Positions 43,281-49,674 of a stretch of 64,000 bases of DNA are shown here, piece by piece. Position numbers and translations under genes: made by a program. Each line of letters starts with the position of its first letter. Within the stretch, counting starts at the first letter, position 1. Source of the stretch: a virus; IMG/VR virus record IMGVR_UViG_3300022928_002150, positions 31,809 to 95,808 of that record; one strand, given 5' to 3'. The notes beneath the pieces were generated by a model, which was not told the origin of the DNA, did no database searches, and was given only the letters and a program-made list of their open reading frames with translations.

Positions 43281-43650
43281 TCTTATCCTTATAATCTTTA
43301 ATTGCTGCTTTAATAGCATCCTCTGCGAGAACACTACAATGAATTTTTACCGGAGGTAGTGCCAATTCTTCTGCTATATCTGAGTTGCTAATATCATTAG
43401 CAGAATCCAAGGTTCTTCCCTTAACCCACTCAGTGAGTAGAGAAGAGCTAGCAATTGCACTTCCACATCCGTATGTTTTAAACTTTGCATCTAAAATTAC
43501 TCCTTCATCAGATACTTTTATCTGCAAGCGCATAACATCCCCGCAAGCAGGAGCGCCTACCATGCCGGTACCAATATCTTCGGCATCATCAAATCTTCCT
43601 ACATTTCTAGGATTTTCATAGTGATCCATTACTTTATCTGAGTATGCCAT
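43270..43650 (-). CDS. iscU: Fe-S cluster scaffold protein IscU
   Basis: This 126-residue, full-length IscU retains all catalytic features: YSDKVMDHYENPRNVG, GAPACGDVMRL (first Cys and the Asp next to it), YGCGSAIASSS (second Cys), LPPVKIHCSVLAEDAI (LPPVK chaperone-binding motif and third Cys). IscU assembles [2Fe-2S] clusters with host IscS and passes them on. No other isc or suf gene is present, so it must use host partners. It lies in the operon with thyX and overlaps its neighbours, so it is a phage gene and not host flanking DNA. Confidence 0.93.
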   Translation of the reverse strand: MAYSDKVMDHYENPRNVGRFDDAEDIGTGMVGAPACGDVMRLQIKVSDEGVILDAKFKTYGCGSAIASSSLLTEWVKGRTLDSANDISNSDIAEELALPPVKIHCSVLAEDAIKAAIKDYKDKNEK

Positions 43651-44237
43651 TATTTTTGTCCTGATATTCTATTATCATAGTCTGCGAGATTCTCATCCCA
43701 CCAGTGGGGTTTACCCCGTACTTTCCAGTGTGCACCCTTACCGATAGCGGCCTTATCCTTCATGTAGAACATGCGATAGGATTCTACGGCATCCTCTGAC
43801 TTGAGTTCTTCTGGCATGGCTTGGGCAAATGGGGTAAGTCCCGTTGCTGGTAAATGTACCATGTCTGGCAAGCAACGGATAACTTCTTCGAAGGATTTGT
43901 GATTGGCACCACCTCTGTAGATGTGCTCTTGATTGAGGGCGTGTGAATAGCAGAAGAGCCATTCATAGTTTTGTTGTGACTCACGAGCCCATATAGTACA
44001 GGGGTGATTATACATAGTAGGAAGATAGGGAAAATCCCTAATTGGGTTTTTCTTGGCTTCTTTGAGTACACTCCATTCCTCCGAAGTTAGTTTTCTAGGT
44101 ATATATCCTAGGTATTTATCTACCCAGTGATTTGTACAGAGCATCTGCGCAGCTTCTAACTGCATTTTACCTGAGTGTGCATCAATATGGTATTGAGCAC
44201 AAAGATCTATGTCGTGGTCTAAAATAAATATATTCAC
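43650..44237 (-). CDS. Conserved phage protein, His/Cys-rich (unknown)
   Basis: The 195-residue protein starts MNIFILDHDIDLCAQYHIDAHSGK (in outline, with motifs LDHDI, AQYH and HSGKM) and continues LEAAQMLCTNHW, NHPCTIWARESQQNYEWLF, TPFAQAMPEELKSEDAVESYRMFY. I know this arrangement as a widespread phage family of unproven function. The ordered His, Asp, Trp and Tyr residues suggest an enzyme or nucleic-acid-binding site. It has its own promoter and overlaps iscU by one base. Confidence 0.8.
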   Translation of the reverse strand: MNIFILDHDIDLCAQYHIDAHSGKMQLEAAQMLCTNHWVDKYLGYIPRKLTSEEWSVLKEAKKNPIRDFPYLPTMYNHPCTIWARESQQNYEWLFCYSHALNQEHIYRGGANHKSFEEVIRCLPDMVHLPATGLTPFAQAMPEELKSEDAVESYRMFYMKDKAAIGKGAHWKVRGKPHWWDENLADYDNRISGQK

Positions 44238-44262
44238 TGGTAGTTCCCTAAGTTAAGAATAT

Positions 44263-44291
44263 ATTATACAGTATTCTACATATAAAGTCAA
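44263..44291 (-). promoter_or_regulatory. Sigma70-type promoter for the iscU-thyX unit
   Basis: Minus-strand TTGACT, 17 bp, TATAAT. Predicted start near 44256, 19 bases before the ATG at 44237. It would serve the 195-residue protein, iscU, thyX, the small membrane protein and mazZ-like genes. Confidence 0.85.
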
Positions 44292-44301
44292 GCACTATTT
44301 A

Positions 44302-44550
44302 CTAAGAGTACTTTGGGTTTGACATTTTTGCTAATCTTTTTTGCACCAGGTTTTCTGTCATGCTTCTATCTAACCCGTAGGCTTGTTGCAGAACCATTAT
44401 CATAGCCTTTACATCGGCCATTTCTTCTTGCAGATTTTGTAGATATTTAGGATCATCTACTCCGTGTCTCATTACTTTTGAGCAGGCGCGGATTAATTCT
44501 CCGCACTCTTCCATTGTAATTACTAAGGTTTTTAGTTTCTCTAGATCCAT
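44302..44550 (-). CDS. Small MazG-like NTP pyrophosphohydrolase
   Basis: This 82-residue single MazG half-domain has TMEECGELIRACSKVMRHG (EExGE-like metal site) and LQEEMADVKAMIMVLQQAYG (E-x-AD). Such proteins hydrolyse NTPs or dNTPs to monophosphates plus pyrophosphate. A second, different MazG-like gene lies at 48806. The small size fits MazG-like dimers that build the four-helix bundle from two chains. Confidence 0.85.
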   Translation of the reverse strand: MDLEKLKTLVITMEECGELIRACSKVMRHGVDDPKYLQNLQEEMADVKAMIMVLQQAYGLDRSMTENLVQKRLAKMSNPKYS

Positions 44551-44563
44551 GTCTTTTATTTTA

Positions 44564-45052
44564 TTACTCCTGGTTTTGCTGTGTGGGATCGTCTAATGTA
44601 TTAATATAAGAGTCAAGAAGCCGGGACACTGCCTCCGGCTTCTCGTCTGCTTTAAAGCGCACTTTTATTTTAGCGAGCCCTGAATTTTTGGATTTAGAAC
44701 TGTCCACAGATATAGATTTAATATTATGTTGATATCCCACCTCTTTGTCTGCAAATAAGCCTAGAACATCTTTTTTCACTTGAGAGACATCGTCGTCAAC
44801 ATCTCCAAAATGAAGGCGTGCCTCAAACTCTACATCTAACTGATCCAGCCCTATAGAGGAATGGTCTGCAAGAATGTAGAGAGGAAAAACTATGTCTTTA
44901 TCGTCAACTTTAAACTTTACAGTTTTAGGGGTACCATCATCATTAAAATAATTCTTCAGTGAATTAATATGCTGACGCTGACTAATACTTTGAGCAACCA
45001 TAGCACTTTCTAGAAGTCCTGATACTAGCTCATCTATATGTAATTTTGCCAT
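44564..45052 (-). CDS. DUF2589-associated protein, 162 residues
   Basis: The N-terminal helix (IDELVSGLLESAMVAQSISQRQH) resembles the start of the neighbouring DUF2589 protein. A beta-rich body ends in GLAKIKVRFKADEKPEAVSRLLDSYIN. The gene is 21 bases downstream of the DUF2589 gene and 13 upstream of MazG. Bacterial DUF2589 genes often occur as pairs or triplets of related proteins, which fits here. Function is unknown. Confidence 0.7.
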   Translation of the reverse strand: MAKLHIDELVSGLLESAMVAQSISQRQHINSLKNYFNDDGTPKTVKFKVDDKDIVFPLYILADHSSIGLDQLDVEFEARLHFGDVDDDVSQVKKDVLGLFADKEVGYQHNIKSISVDSSKSKNSGLAKIKVRFKADEKPEAVSRLLDSYINTLDDPTQQNQE

Positions 45053-45073
45053 TCTTTACCAAATTTTTAAATT

Positions 45074-45670
45074 TTAGGGGCCACTTGTATTAGTAGAAAG
45101 AGGAATAAGGGAGGGCTCTAGCATCTGTGTTAGGTAATCTGATAACTTAAGCATCCCCTCTGTAGCAGGAAGCTGTTCCGCGTGTACGGCCACTTCATAC
45201 TTAGCAGAGTTATCTGTCTTTCGTACATTTTCTCGATTAGTAGCTACTTTTCCAGAAATATTTGCTTTATACTTTGCTCCCCAAAATCCACCAGAGATAG
45301 AAGCACTTACTGAGCTTTCTGTAGAGGTGGAAGAAGTATCTTGCGTTGACGTTTGAACTTCCATAGAAAAATTAATATCTGCGGAGGTAATAGCCAAGGA
45401 GGGCAGAGGCACTAAAGGAAGCATAGGTACTTTACTGTATAAAGTTTGTACAGACTGCTCTCCAGTATCCCCGTCTGTCATGACTCTATTCATTTCAACA
45501 TCTAAAGATCGAGCTACAGTCTTTCCGTCGTCTCCTTTTGTGAACGCTACTTCCTGAATGTATTGCCAGGTAACATCATTGAGCTGTGCCTGACCTTTAG
45601 CCATTCCAATAATAGGGGCTGTAATCAGTTGCTCAATGGGTAAACCTGTAAATTTGTTAGCTATACTCAT
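45074..45670 (-). CDS. DUF2589-family protein
   Basis: The 198-residue protein has LPIEQLITAPIIGMAKGQAQLNDVTWQYIQEVAF at the N-terminus and VPMLPLVPLPSLAITSADINFSMEV in the middle, given here in outline by the PIEQLI.AP, ALNDVTW-like and PLVPLPSL..T..DI.F motifs. These are the marks of DUF2589. The region after them is Ser/Thr-rich (STEST-like). It may assemble into a larger structure. It forms a unit with the protein at 44564 and the zinc ribbon at 45679. Confidence 0.78.
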   Translation of the reverse strand: MSIANKFTGLPIEQLITAPIIGMAKGQAQLNDVTWQYIQEVAFTKGDDGKTVARSLDVEMNRVMTDGDTGEQSVQTLYSKVPMLPLVPLPSLAITSADINFSMEVQTSTQDTSSTSTESSVSASISGGFWGAKYKANISGKVATNRENVRKTDNSAKYEVAVHAEQLPATEGMLKLSDYLTQMLEPSLIPLSTNTSGP

Positions 45671-45678
45671 TTTTTTCC

Positions 45679-45879
45679 TTAATTAAATGTTACCAAACCT
45701 TGATAACGCTTTTTGATTTTATCAATATCATTTAATGCTGCTTTCATTTTGCCCTTTACTTCGTCTTCAACATCAAAGTTAAAGACAGTTTTACACCCTG
45801 GACAAGCAGAGATAGGGTTCTTCATTATGAAGTCTAGAGATAGTCCCAAAGGGCTAGCACATACGGGGCAGGGCAGCAT
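45679..45879 (-). CDS. 66-residue zinc-ribbon protein
   Basis: Two knuckles, LPCPVCASPLG and ISACPGCKTVF (C4, C7, C26, C29), form a zinc ribbon. A charged helical tail follows (VKGKMKAALNDIDKIKKRYQG). It is eight bases upstream of the DUF2589 gene. It may be a nucleic-acid- or protein-binding adapter of that unit. Confidence 0.75.
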   Translation of the reverse strand: MLPCPVCASPLGLSLDFIMKNPISACPGCKTVFNFDVEDEVKGKMKAALNDIDKIKKRYQGLVTFN

Positions 45880-45894
45880 GGGGTCTCTCCTTGT

Positions 45895-46065
45895 CTAGAT
45901 TCTGTTAATTTTATAGAAAGATATGTGGTCTTCCCAGGTATTGAATTCTTTTCGAATATGGCAGTAAAATTTTCCTTCGTAACACCTACCTACGCTTTTT
46001 CTTTGTTGCTGTCTAGCATGTACGTTACGTTTGCTGCCGACACGTTGGGATTGTCTCTTATACAT
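45895..46065 (-). CDS. 56-residue basic protein (tentative)
   Basis: The frame begins MYKRQSQRVGSKRNVHARQQQRK and ends CYEGKFYCHIRKEFNTWEDH...YKINRI, here named by its parts. The Arg/Lys/Gln-rich head and the Tyr/Trp-rich tail look like real coding sequence. AGGAG lies 13 bases before ATG and four before a GTG at 46074. An overlapping 42-codon frame (45990-46118) is also possible. It lies between lysozyme and the zinc ribbon and fills an otherwise empty 277-bp gap. Confidence 0.45.
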   Translation of the reverse strand: MYKRQSQRVGSKRNVHARQQQRKSVGRCYEGKFYCHIRKEFNTWEDHISFYKINRI

Positions 46066-46156
46066 ATTCCGCACTTATCTCCTATTTTATGGGCTAAAAA
46101 AGAATTATTTTCTAGCATTTTTTCTGTTATTTTGTTACATATACATATATACACCG

Positions 46157-46624
46157 CTAGGATACTGCAGTCATTCTATTTACTAATCTTTTTGACCTAT
46201 CGCCCACTTGATGATACCACCTACTATCTTTCATTTCTATTGCGGCCTTTTTCCAATCTGCGGTATTTAACGCATTAGTCATGTTCTTAAATTTAGATAA
46301 TCTAGGTCTTCCTAGGTTGAACATCATATTGGCTAAAATTTCTTTTACTTCTCCTGGGTAAGAATCCCAGTGACTATCATATAATATTTTACACTCGTCT
46401 AAAACTACTTGTAGATCTTTTTCAAAAACTTCCTCAATCCGCTCCTCTGATACTGCTGTTCCAACTTTGCACCCAAATTCTGGATCGTCTTCAATAATAA
46501 GATGGCCGATACCAAAAGTAGCATACCCAAGATGGTCAAGATATATTTCAGTTTTGATTCCTTCATCTACTTTTAGTTGCTCTATTAGTCTTTCTTTGTT
46601 TATATTAAGATCTTTTTCTTTCAT
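46157..46624 (-). CDS. Endolysin, T4-lysozyme-like (GH24)
   Basis: The 155-residue muramidase has the catalytic triad E21, D30 and T36 with the same spacing as T4 lysozyme (E11, D20, T26): DEGIKTEIYLDHLGYATFGIGH in outline. NMMFNLG and WYHQVGDRSKRLVNRM fit the C-terminal lobe. It has no signal peptide, so it needs the adjacent holin. ATG at 46624 overlaps the holin stop (ATGA); the longer frame lies inside the holin gene. Confidence 0.93.
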   Translation of the reverse strand: MKEKDLNINKERLIEQLKVDEGIKTEIYLDHLGYATFGIGHLIIEDDPEFGCKVGTAVSEERIEEVFEKDLQVVLDECKILYDSHWDSYPGEVKEILANMMFNLGRPRLSKFKNMTNALNTADWKKAAIEMKDSRWYHQVGDRSKRLVNRMTAVS

Positions 46625-46998
46625 TTTTTTGCTTTCATAAAACCGATGGCGGATCTTACCCCAAAGGAAGCGGCCACAATTACACTTAGTGTATACTGAT
46701 ACCAATCTGGCATAATTTCTAATACTTTGAACCCCTCATGTACGTATGGCACCATGCTAGGTATAAATGCCATTATTAGTGGAATACTGAAAAGAAGCGT
46801 TAACCACTCGTCTTTCCACGAGCTTCCGCTGTTTTCAGCCATAATTTTTTCCCAGTCGCCTTCTTGTTCTACGGATTTAACTATTACTGCTGCCTTTGCA
46901 TCTGCTTTAGCTTTACTTACCGCATTTTTCCCTTCAATATAGGTTTGTCCTAACCCCGCTACTGATTTAAATAATTCTCCAATTATAGGTATACCCAT
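46621..46998 (-). CDS. Holin, GTA-type three-helix family
   Basis: The 125-residue protein has a cytoplasmic N-terminal helix rich in Ala/Lys/Glu, EGDWEKIMAENSGSSWKDEW before the membrane region, and two to three hydrophobic segments (LTLLFSIPLIMAFIP; YQYTLSVIVAASFGVRSAIGFM) with a conserved WYQY. The SWKDEW and 'GF..L..MP.WY' features are those of the GTA_holin_3TM family found with gene-transfer agents and alphaproteobacterial phages. It is directly coupled to the lysozyme. Confidence 0.85.
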   Translation of the reverse strand: MGIPIIGELFKSVAGLGQTYIEGKNAVSKAKADAKAAVIVKSVEQEGDWEKIMAENSGSSWKDEWLTLLFSIPLIMAFIPSMVPYVHEGFKVLEIMPDWYQYTLSVIVAASFGVRSAIGFMKAKK

Positions 46999-47015
46999 AT
47001 TTTTTCTCTAAAGTA

Positions 47016-47031
47016 GGGGGCTTACGCCCCC
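47016..47031 (-). terminator. GC hairpin before holin gene
   Basis: A perfect 6-bp stem GGGGGC/GCCCCC with loop TTAC, in the 42-bp gap between the small membrane peptide gene and holin. No clear T-run on the minus strand, so at best a partial terminator or a leader structure timing holin expression. Confidence 0.5.
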
Positions 47032-47040
47032 ACCCTACCA

Positions 47041-47154
47041 TTAGACCATTAAAGGGCTGATGATATATGCTAAAGTGCCAGTAAGGCCTACCAAGACTGC
47101 AACAATTTCTGCTACATCTGCGATACCTTCTTTCTTGGCCATAATATTTTTCAC
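47041..47154 (-). CDS. 37-residue membrane peptide upstream of holin
   Basis: Starting at GTG 47154 (AAGGAG six bases upstream), the peptide is MKNIMAKKEGIADVAEIVAVLVG...AYIISPLMV, a single amphipathic-to-hydrophobic helix. An ATG 12 bases later is the alternative start. Its place between Hsp20 and holin suggests a lysis-related role such as a second holin, but this is inference. Confidence 0.6.
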   Translation of the reverse strand: MKNIMAKKEGIADVAEIVAVLVGLTGTLAYIISPLMV

Positions 47155-47164
47155 ACGTTTCTCC

Positions 47165-47590
47165 TTAGTTAATTGCAATCTTCTTAGGCTGCAATTCTTC
47201 AGGGACTTCTTCATGCAAATCAATGCAAAGCAGGCCCCGCTCCATATAAGCGGAAACTACTTGAACGTGTTCAGGAACGCCAAAAACTCTTTTAAATGTT
47301 TTACCACTCAAGCCTTTGTAAACGTATGTTTCAGATTCTTCTTTTGTCTCTAACTTTTTTCTTCCCTCTACAGTTAGAACACCCTCGTGGAGGAAAATAT
47401 CGATATCCGCTTTATTCCACCCGGGCACAGCAATCTCAACCCTTTTATCTCCATTCTTGTTGGCGATAATATTAAATCTAGGGTAAGTACCATCAAAGTT
47501 CTCTTGGAACAGTGCCGTGTTGTTCATGAAACGGTCAAAACCAAACATTACTTTTGTTAGGTCTGCCATAGCTAATTTTGAATTTGTCAT
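47165..47590 (-). CDS. Small heat-shock protein (Hsp20/IbpA-like)
   Basis: The 141-residue alpha-crystallin-domain protein has YPRFNIIANKNGDKRVEIAVPGW, IDIFLHEGVLTVEGRK, VYKGLSGKTFKRVFGVPEHV and GLLCIDLHEEVPEELQPKKIAI, a complete IbpA/HspA layout including the C-terminal IxI-like motif. Such chaperones hold unfolding proteins. Phage copies are known in cyanophages. A phage copy may protect enzymes or assembling structural proteins. Confidence 0.92.
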   Translation of the reverse strand: MTNSKLAMADLTKVMFGFDRFMNNTALFQENFDGTYPRFNIIANKNGDKRVEIAVPGWNKADIDIFLHEGVLTVEGRKKLETKEESETYVYKGLSGKTFKRVFGVPEHVQVVSAYMERGLLCIDLHEEVPEELQPKKIAIN

Positions 47591-47681
47591 AAATGTCTCC
47601 TCATCTTATGATTTCATGCCATCTTTCGATTAGCGGGGAGGCTTTCGCTCTCCGGTTTATAGTATGATAGTTATAGACGTA

Positions 47682-47837
47682 TCAGTCTTCAAAATCTTCG
47701 TCAACCTCAATTACTCCGTTATCAATAAAGTATTGAACGGCATCTTCTACACCCTCTTTATGCCCTAGGTACCAAGTAGATATACCACACCCTAGTAAGC
47801 AAAAGATAAAAATAAGTGTATCAACGCCAATAATCAT
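47682..47837 (-). CDS. 51-residue membrane protein with acidic tail
   Basis: MIIGVDTLIFIFCLLGCGISTWYLG is one membrane helix (in outline), followed by a soluble acidic tail (EGVEDAVQYFIDNGVIEVDEDFED). The start is set at 47837 because the longer frame to 47903 includes the promoter at 47875-47903. CAATCTCCGAGG-type sequence gives a GGAGA ribosome-binding site before it. It is the first gene after the divergent promoter. Confidence 0.7.
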   Translation of the reverse strand: MIIGVDTLIFIFCLLGCGISTWYLGHKEGVEDAVQYFIDNGVIEVDEDFED

Positions 47838-47874
47838 ATGCAATCTCCGAGGCTTGGTTTTGTGAATTTCTATT

Positions 47875-47903
47875 ATTATACATAAATATGACTTAAAAGT
47901 CAA
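47875..47903 (-). promoter_or_regulatory. Sigma70-type promoter, leftward arm of divergent pair
   Basis: Minus-strand TTGACT, 17 bp, TATAAT. It fires toward the Hsp20/holin/lysozyme genes. It is 31 bp from the rightward promoter, so both share an AT-rich centre. Confidence 0.85.
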
Positions 47904-47933
47904 GAAAAATTTTTTGCTAACTAAAAATTCTTC

Positions 47934-47962
47934 TTGACTTTTTAGGTTAAATGTTCTATACT
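47934..47962 (+). promoter_or_regulatory. Sigma70-type promoter, rightward arm of divergent pair
   Basis: TTGACT, 17 bp, TATACT, preceded by AAAAATTCTTC. It drives the short plus-strand unit HTH, SleB-like hydrolase, bS21, MazG. Confidence 0.8.
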
Positions 47963-47988
47963 ATATATCAAATAAAGGTAACAGGTTC

Positions 47989-48171
47989 ATGAAAATATAT
48001 AAGAAAAGACCGTGGACACACGAAGAAAGAAAGCTTCTTAGTAAGATATATCACAAAAGTAATAGAACCGAATTAGAAAACTACTTCCCGGACAGGAGCT
48101 ATAACGCTTGTGTAAAGCAGGCCAAGTATTTGAAGGATAGAGGATGGTATTTTGTAAAGGAAGTAAAATAG
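47989..48171 (+). CDS. 60-residue Myb/SANT-like HTH protein
   Basis: This single-module protein KRPWTHEERKLLSKIYHKS...LENYFPDRSYNACVKQAKYLKDRGW has the W-[ST]-x-[ED]-E start and the R-[ST]-x-x-A-C/V-x-x-K-A recognition helix of SANT/Myb-type HTH domains. It is related in style to the four-repeat protein at 37610. It has AGG before the ATG and is first in its operon, right behind the divergent promoters, so it could regulate them. Confidence 0.75.
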   Translation: MKIYKKRPWTHEERKLLSKIYHKSNRTELENYFPDRSYNACVKQAKYLKDRGWYFVKEVK

Positions 48172-48623
48172 TAGCTTTCAGTATTTTAATGTATACTACC
48201 TCAGCTTTTGCCTCACATACAGAAGAAAAAGAAATAATCTGCCTAGCAAATAATATATATTTCGAGAGCAGAAACCAACCTATAAAGGGCAAACGTGCGG
48301 TAGGGGAAGTTGTTATAAACAGAGTTGCATCTAAGAAATTCCCTAATACAATCTGTACTGTAGTTACTCAACGAAAAACAAATATATGTCAATTTACTTG
48401 GTATTGCAAAGAAAATGTATATAAAATTATTACTGACTTTTCTTCATATGAAGAAGCATTAGAAATAGCATATGTGCTGTATCACGGTAGTACTAAGAAC
48501 ATAACGCAGGGAGCTCTTTGGTACCATGCTGACTATATAAAGCCACCTGGATGGACTAAAAGTATGCGCGTTACTGCACATATTGGAAATCATATCTTTT
48601 ATGTGGAGAAATTTAAGGAATAA
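48144..48623 (+). CDS. Secreted cell-wall hydrolase, SleB/CwlJ-like
   Basis: The 159-residue protein has an N-terminal signal sequence (KIVAFSILMYTTSAFA, cleavage after AFA) and a Hydrolase_2 domain: NNIYFESRNQPIKGKRAVGEVVINRV in outline with the catalytic Glu in YFESR, ICQFTWYC, GALWYHADYIKPPGW and IGNHIFY. Such enzymes cut peptidoglycan. With the signal peptide it could act without holin. It is separate from the GH24 lysozyme, so the phage has two wall enzymes. It overlaps the HTH gene by 28 bases. Confidence 0.88.
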   Translation: MVFCKGSKIVAFSILMYTTSAFASHTEEKEIICLANNIYFESRNQPIKGKRAVGEVVINRVASKKFPNTICTVVTQRKTNICQFTWYCKENVYKIITDFSSYEEALEIAYVLYHGSTKNITQGALWYHADYIKPPGWTKSMRVTAHIGNHIFYVEKFKE

Positions 48624-48624
48624 A

Positions 48625-48822
48625 TTGAAAATAACTGTAAAAAATGGTAATGTAGAAAGAGCATTAAAAATTTTTAAAAGAAAAAGTTCCGAAATTATAT
48701 GGGACTATAGAAAAAATGAGTACTATGAAAAATCAAGTACTAAAAAACACGTATCTCGTAAAGCAGCAGTTAAACGAGAGCAAAAAAGACAAGGAGTCAA
48801 TAAACATGTCAAACGGTACTAA
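48625..48822 (+). CDS. rpsU: Ribosomal protein bS21
   Basis: The 65-residue protein starts at TTG 48625 behind AAGGA, one base after the hydrolase stop. KITVKNGNVERALKIFKRK, RKNEYYEKSSTKKHVSRKAA and VKREQKRQ match the bS21 family plan: an acidic/neutral 'V..N..VE.AL..FKRK' helix, the YYEKPS-like turn and a basic C-terminal helix. bS21 sits at the anti-Shine-Dalgarno region of the 30S subunit and affects initiation. Viral copies are known from metagenomes. The longer frame from 48583 lies inside the hydrolase gene. Confidence 0.88.
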   Translation: MKITVKNGNVERALKIFKRKSSEIIWDYRKNEYYEKSSTKKHVSRKAAVKREQKRQGVNKHVKRY

Positions 48823-49189
48823 TTTCGAGCTTGTAGGAGACTTTATGCAAATCTTCGGGCAAGACGTGAAGGATGTTCCAGATTTTCCAGATCTTAAAAC
48901 ACAGGAACTTCGATACGATTTAATTTCCGAAGAGTTAGCAGAGCTTAGAGAGGCTATGGATGCCGATGATATTGTAGAAGTTGCTGACGCTTTAACAGAT
49001 ATCCTATATGTAGTATACGGGGCGGGACACGCCTACGGAATTGATTTAGATTGCTGTTTTGCTGAAGTACACGCCAGCAATATGAGTAAGCTAGGAGAAG
49101 ACGGTAAGCCTATATATAGAGACGATGGAAAAGTTCTAAAAGGCCCTAAATATTTTGAACCAAATCTAGAATATGTACTGGATTTCTAA
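48806..49189 (+). CDS. MazG-like nucleotide pyrophosphohydrolase
   Basis: The 127-residue all-alpha NTP-PPase has FMQIFGQDV, RYDLISEELAELREAMDADD (EExxE) and IVEVADALTDILYVVYGAGHAYGID (E-x3-D helix), then CFAEVHASNMSKLGEDGKP. This is the phosphoribosyl-ATP-like/HisE-type MazG form common in phages. Start ATG 48806 has AAGGAGTCAATAAAC before it and overlaps the bS21 stop; the longer frame runs through bS21. Confidence 0.9.
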   Translation: MSNGTNFELVGDFMQIFGQDVKDVPDFPDLKTQELRYDLISEELAELREAMDADDIVEVADALTDILYVVYGAGHAYGIDLDCCFAEVHASNMSKLGEDGKPIYRDDGKVLKGPKYFEPNLEYVLDF

Positions 49190-49232
49190 ACTATCTCCCC
49201 CTAAAAAATAACCACCTTTCAAAAAATAGTTC

Positions 49233-49261
49233 TTGACATAGTAGGTGCAACTTGCTATAAT
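49233..49261 (+). promoter_or_regulatory. Perfect-consensus promoter for second structural block
   Basis: TTGACA, 17 bp, TATAAT, with A6 upstream. A small hairpin GGCCA (49282-49286)/TGGCC (49295-49299) lies in the leader before the first gene. Confidence 0.9.
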
Positions 49262-49317
49262 TTGTACTAAATGTTTTACTAGGCCAAAAATAATTGGCCA
49301 GGAACCTTGAGCCTACT

Positions 49318-49674
49318 ATGTCATTTACAGCCAAAGACTTAAACCCTCTAGTACGTGGAGACGACTGGACTATTAAACTAGTCGTTAGCTCTGATGGGGC
49401 TATTACGAATGTAACAAACTACACGTACACTCTTACTTTAAAAAGTAATGTTGACGATCCGGACCCCGGAGATTTACAAGTATCCGTCGTTCCTACAGGC
49501 CCTGATGCTTTATTGGGTGTTGTCTACCTAAACGCTCCGAAAGCTCTTACTACAGTTCTTGAGGCTCGAACCTATAACTACGACATCCAACAAGTTGACG
49601 ATTCAGGAAATGTCCAAACTCTTTTAATAGGAAAAGTAAAAGTAGTAAAGGACATTACTAGAACTGTAATCTAA
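49318..49674 (+). CDS. Beta-rich virion protein, 118 residues
   Basis: MSFTAKDLNPLVRGDDWTIKLVV begins a small Ig-like beta protein with YTYTLTLKSN, VVYLNAPKAL and YNYDIQQVDDSGNVQTLLIG strands (shown in outline). The pattern 'L..G.D..I.L.V......ITN.T.YT.T.TLK' is seen in phage fibre-associated small proteins. The ATG at 49318 is preferred to an upstream TTG. It overlaps the next gene by one base, so both are made together. Confidence 0.7.
   Translation: MSFTAKDLNPLVRGDDWTIKLVVSSDGAITNVTNYTYTLTLKSNVDDPDPGDLQVSVVPTGPDALLGVVYLNAPKALTTVLEARTYNYDIQQVDDSGNVQTLLIGKVKVVKDITRTVI

Noticed and set aside
45990-46118. 42-codon minus-strand frame overlapping the tentative 56-residue gene
   Set aside because: Weak ribosome-binding site; the overlapping frame has more protein-like composition. 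Cannot be fully excluded.
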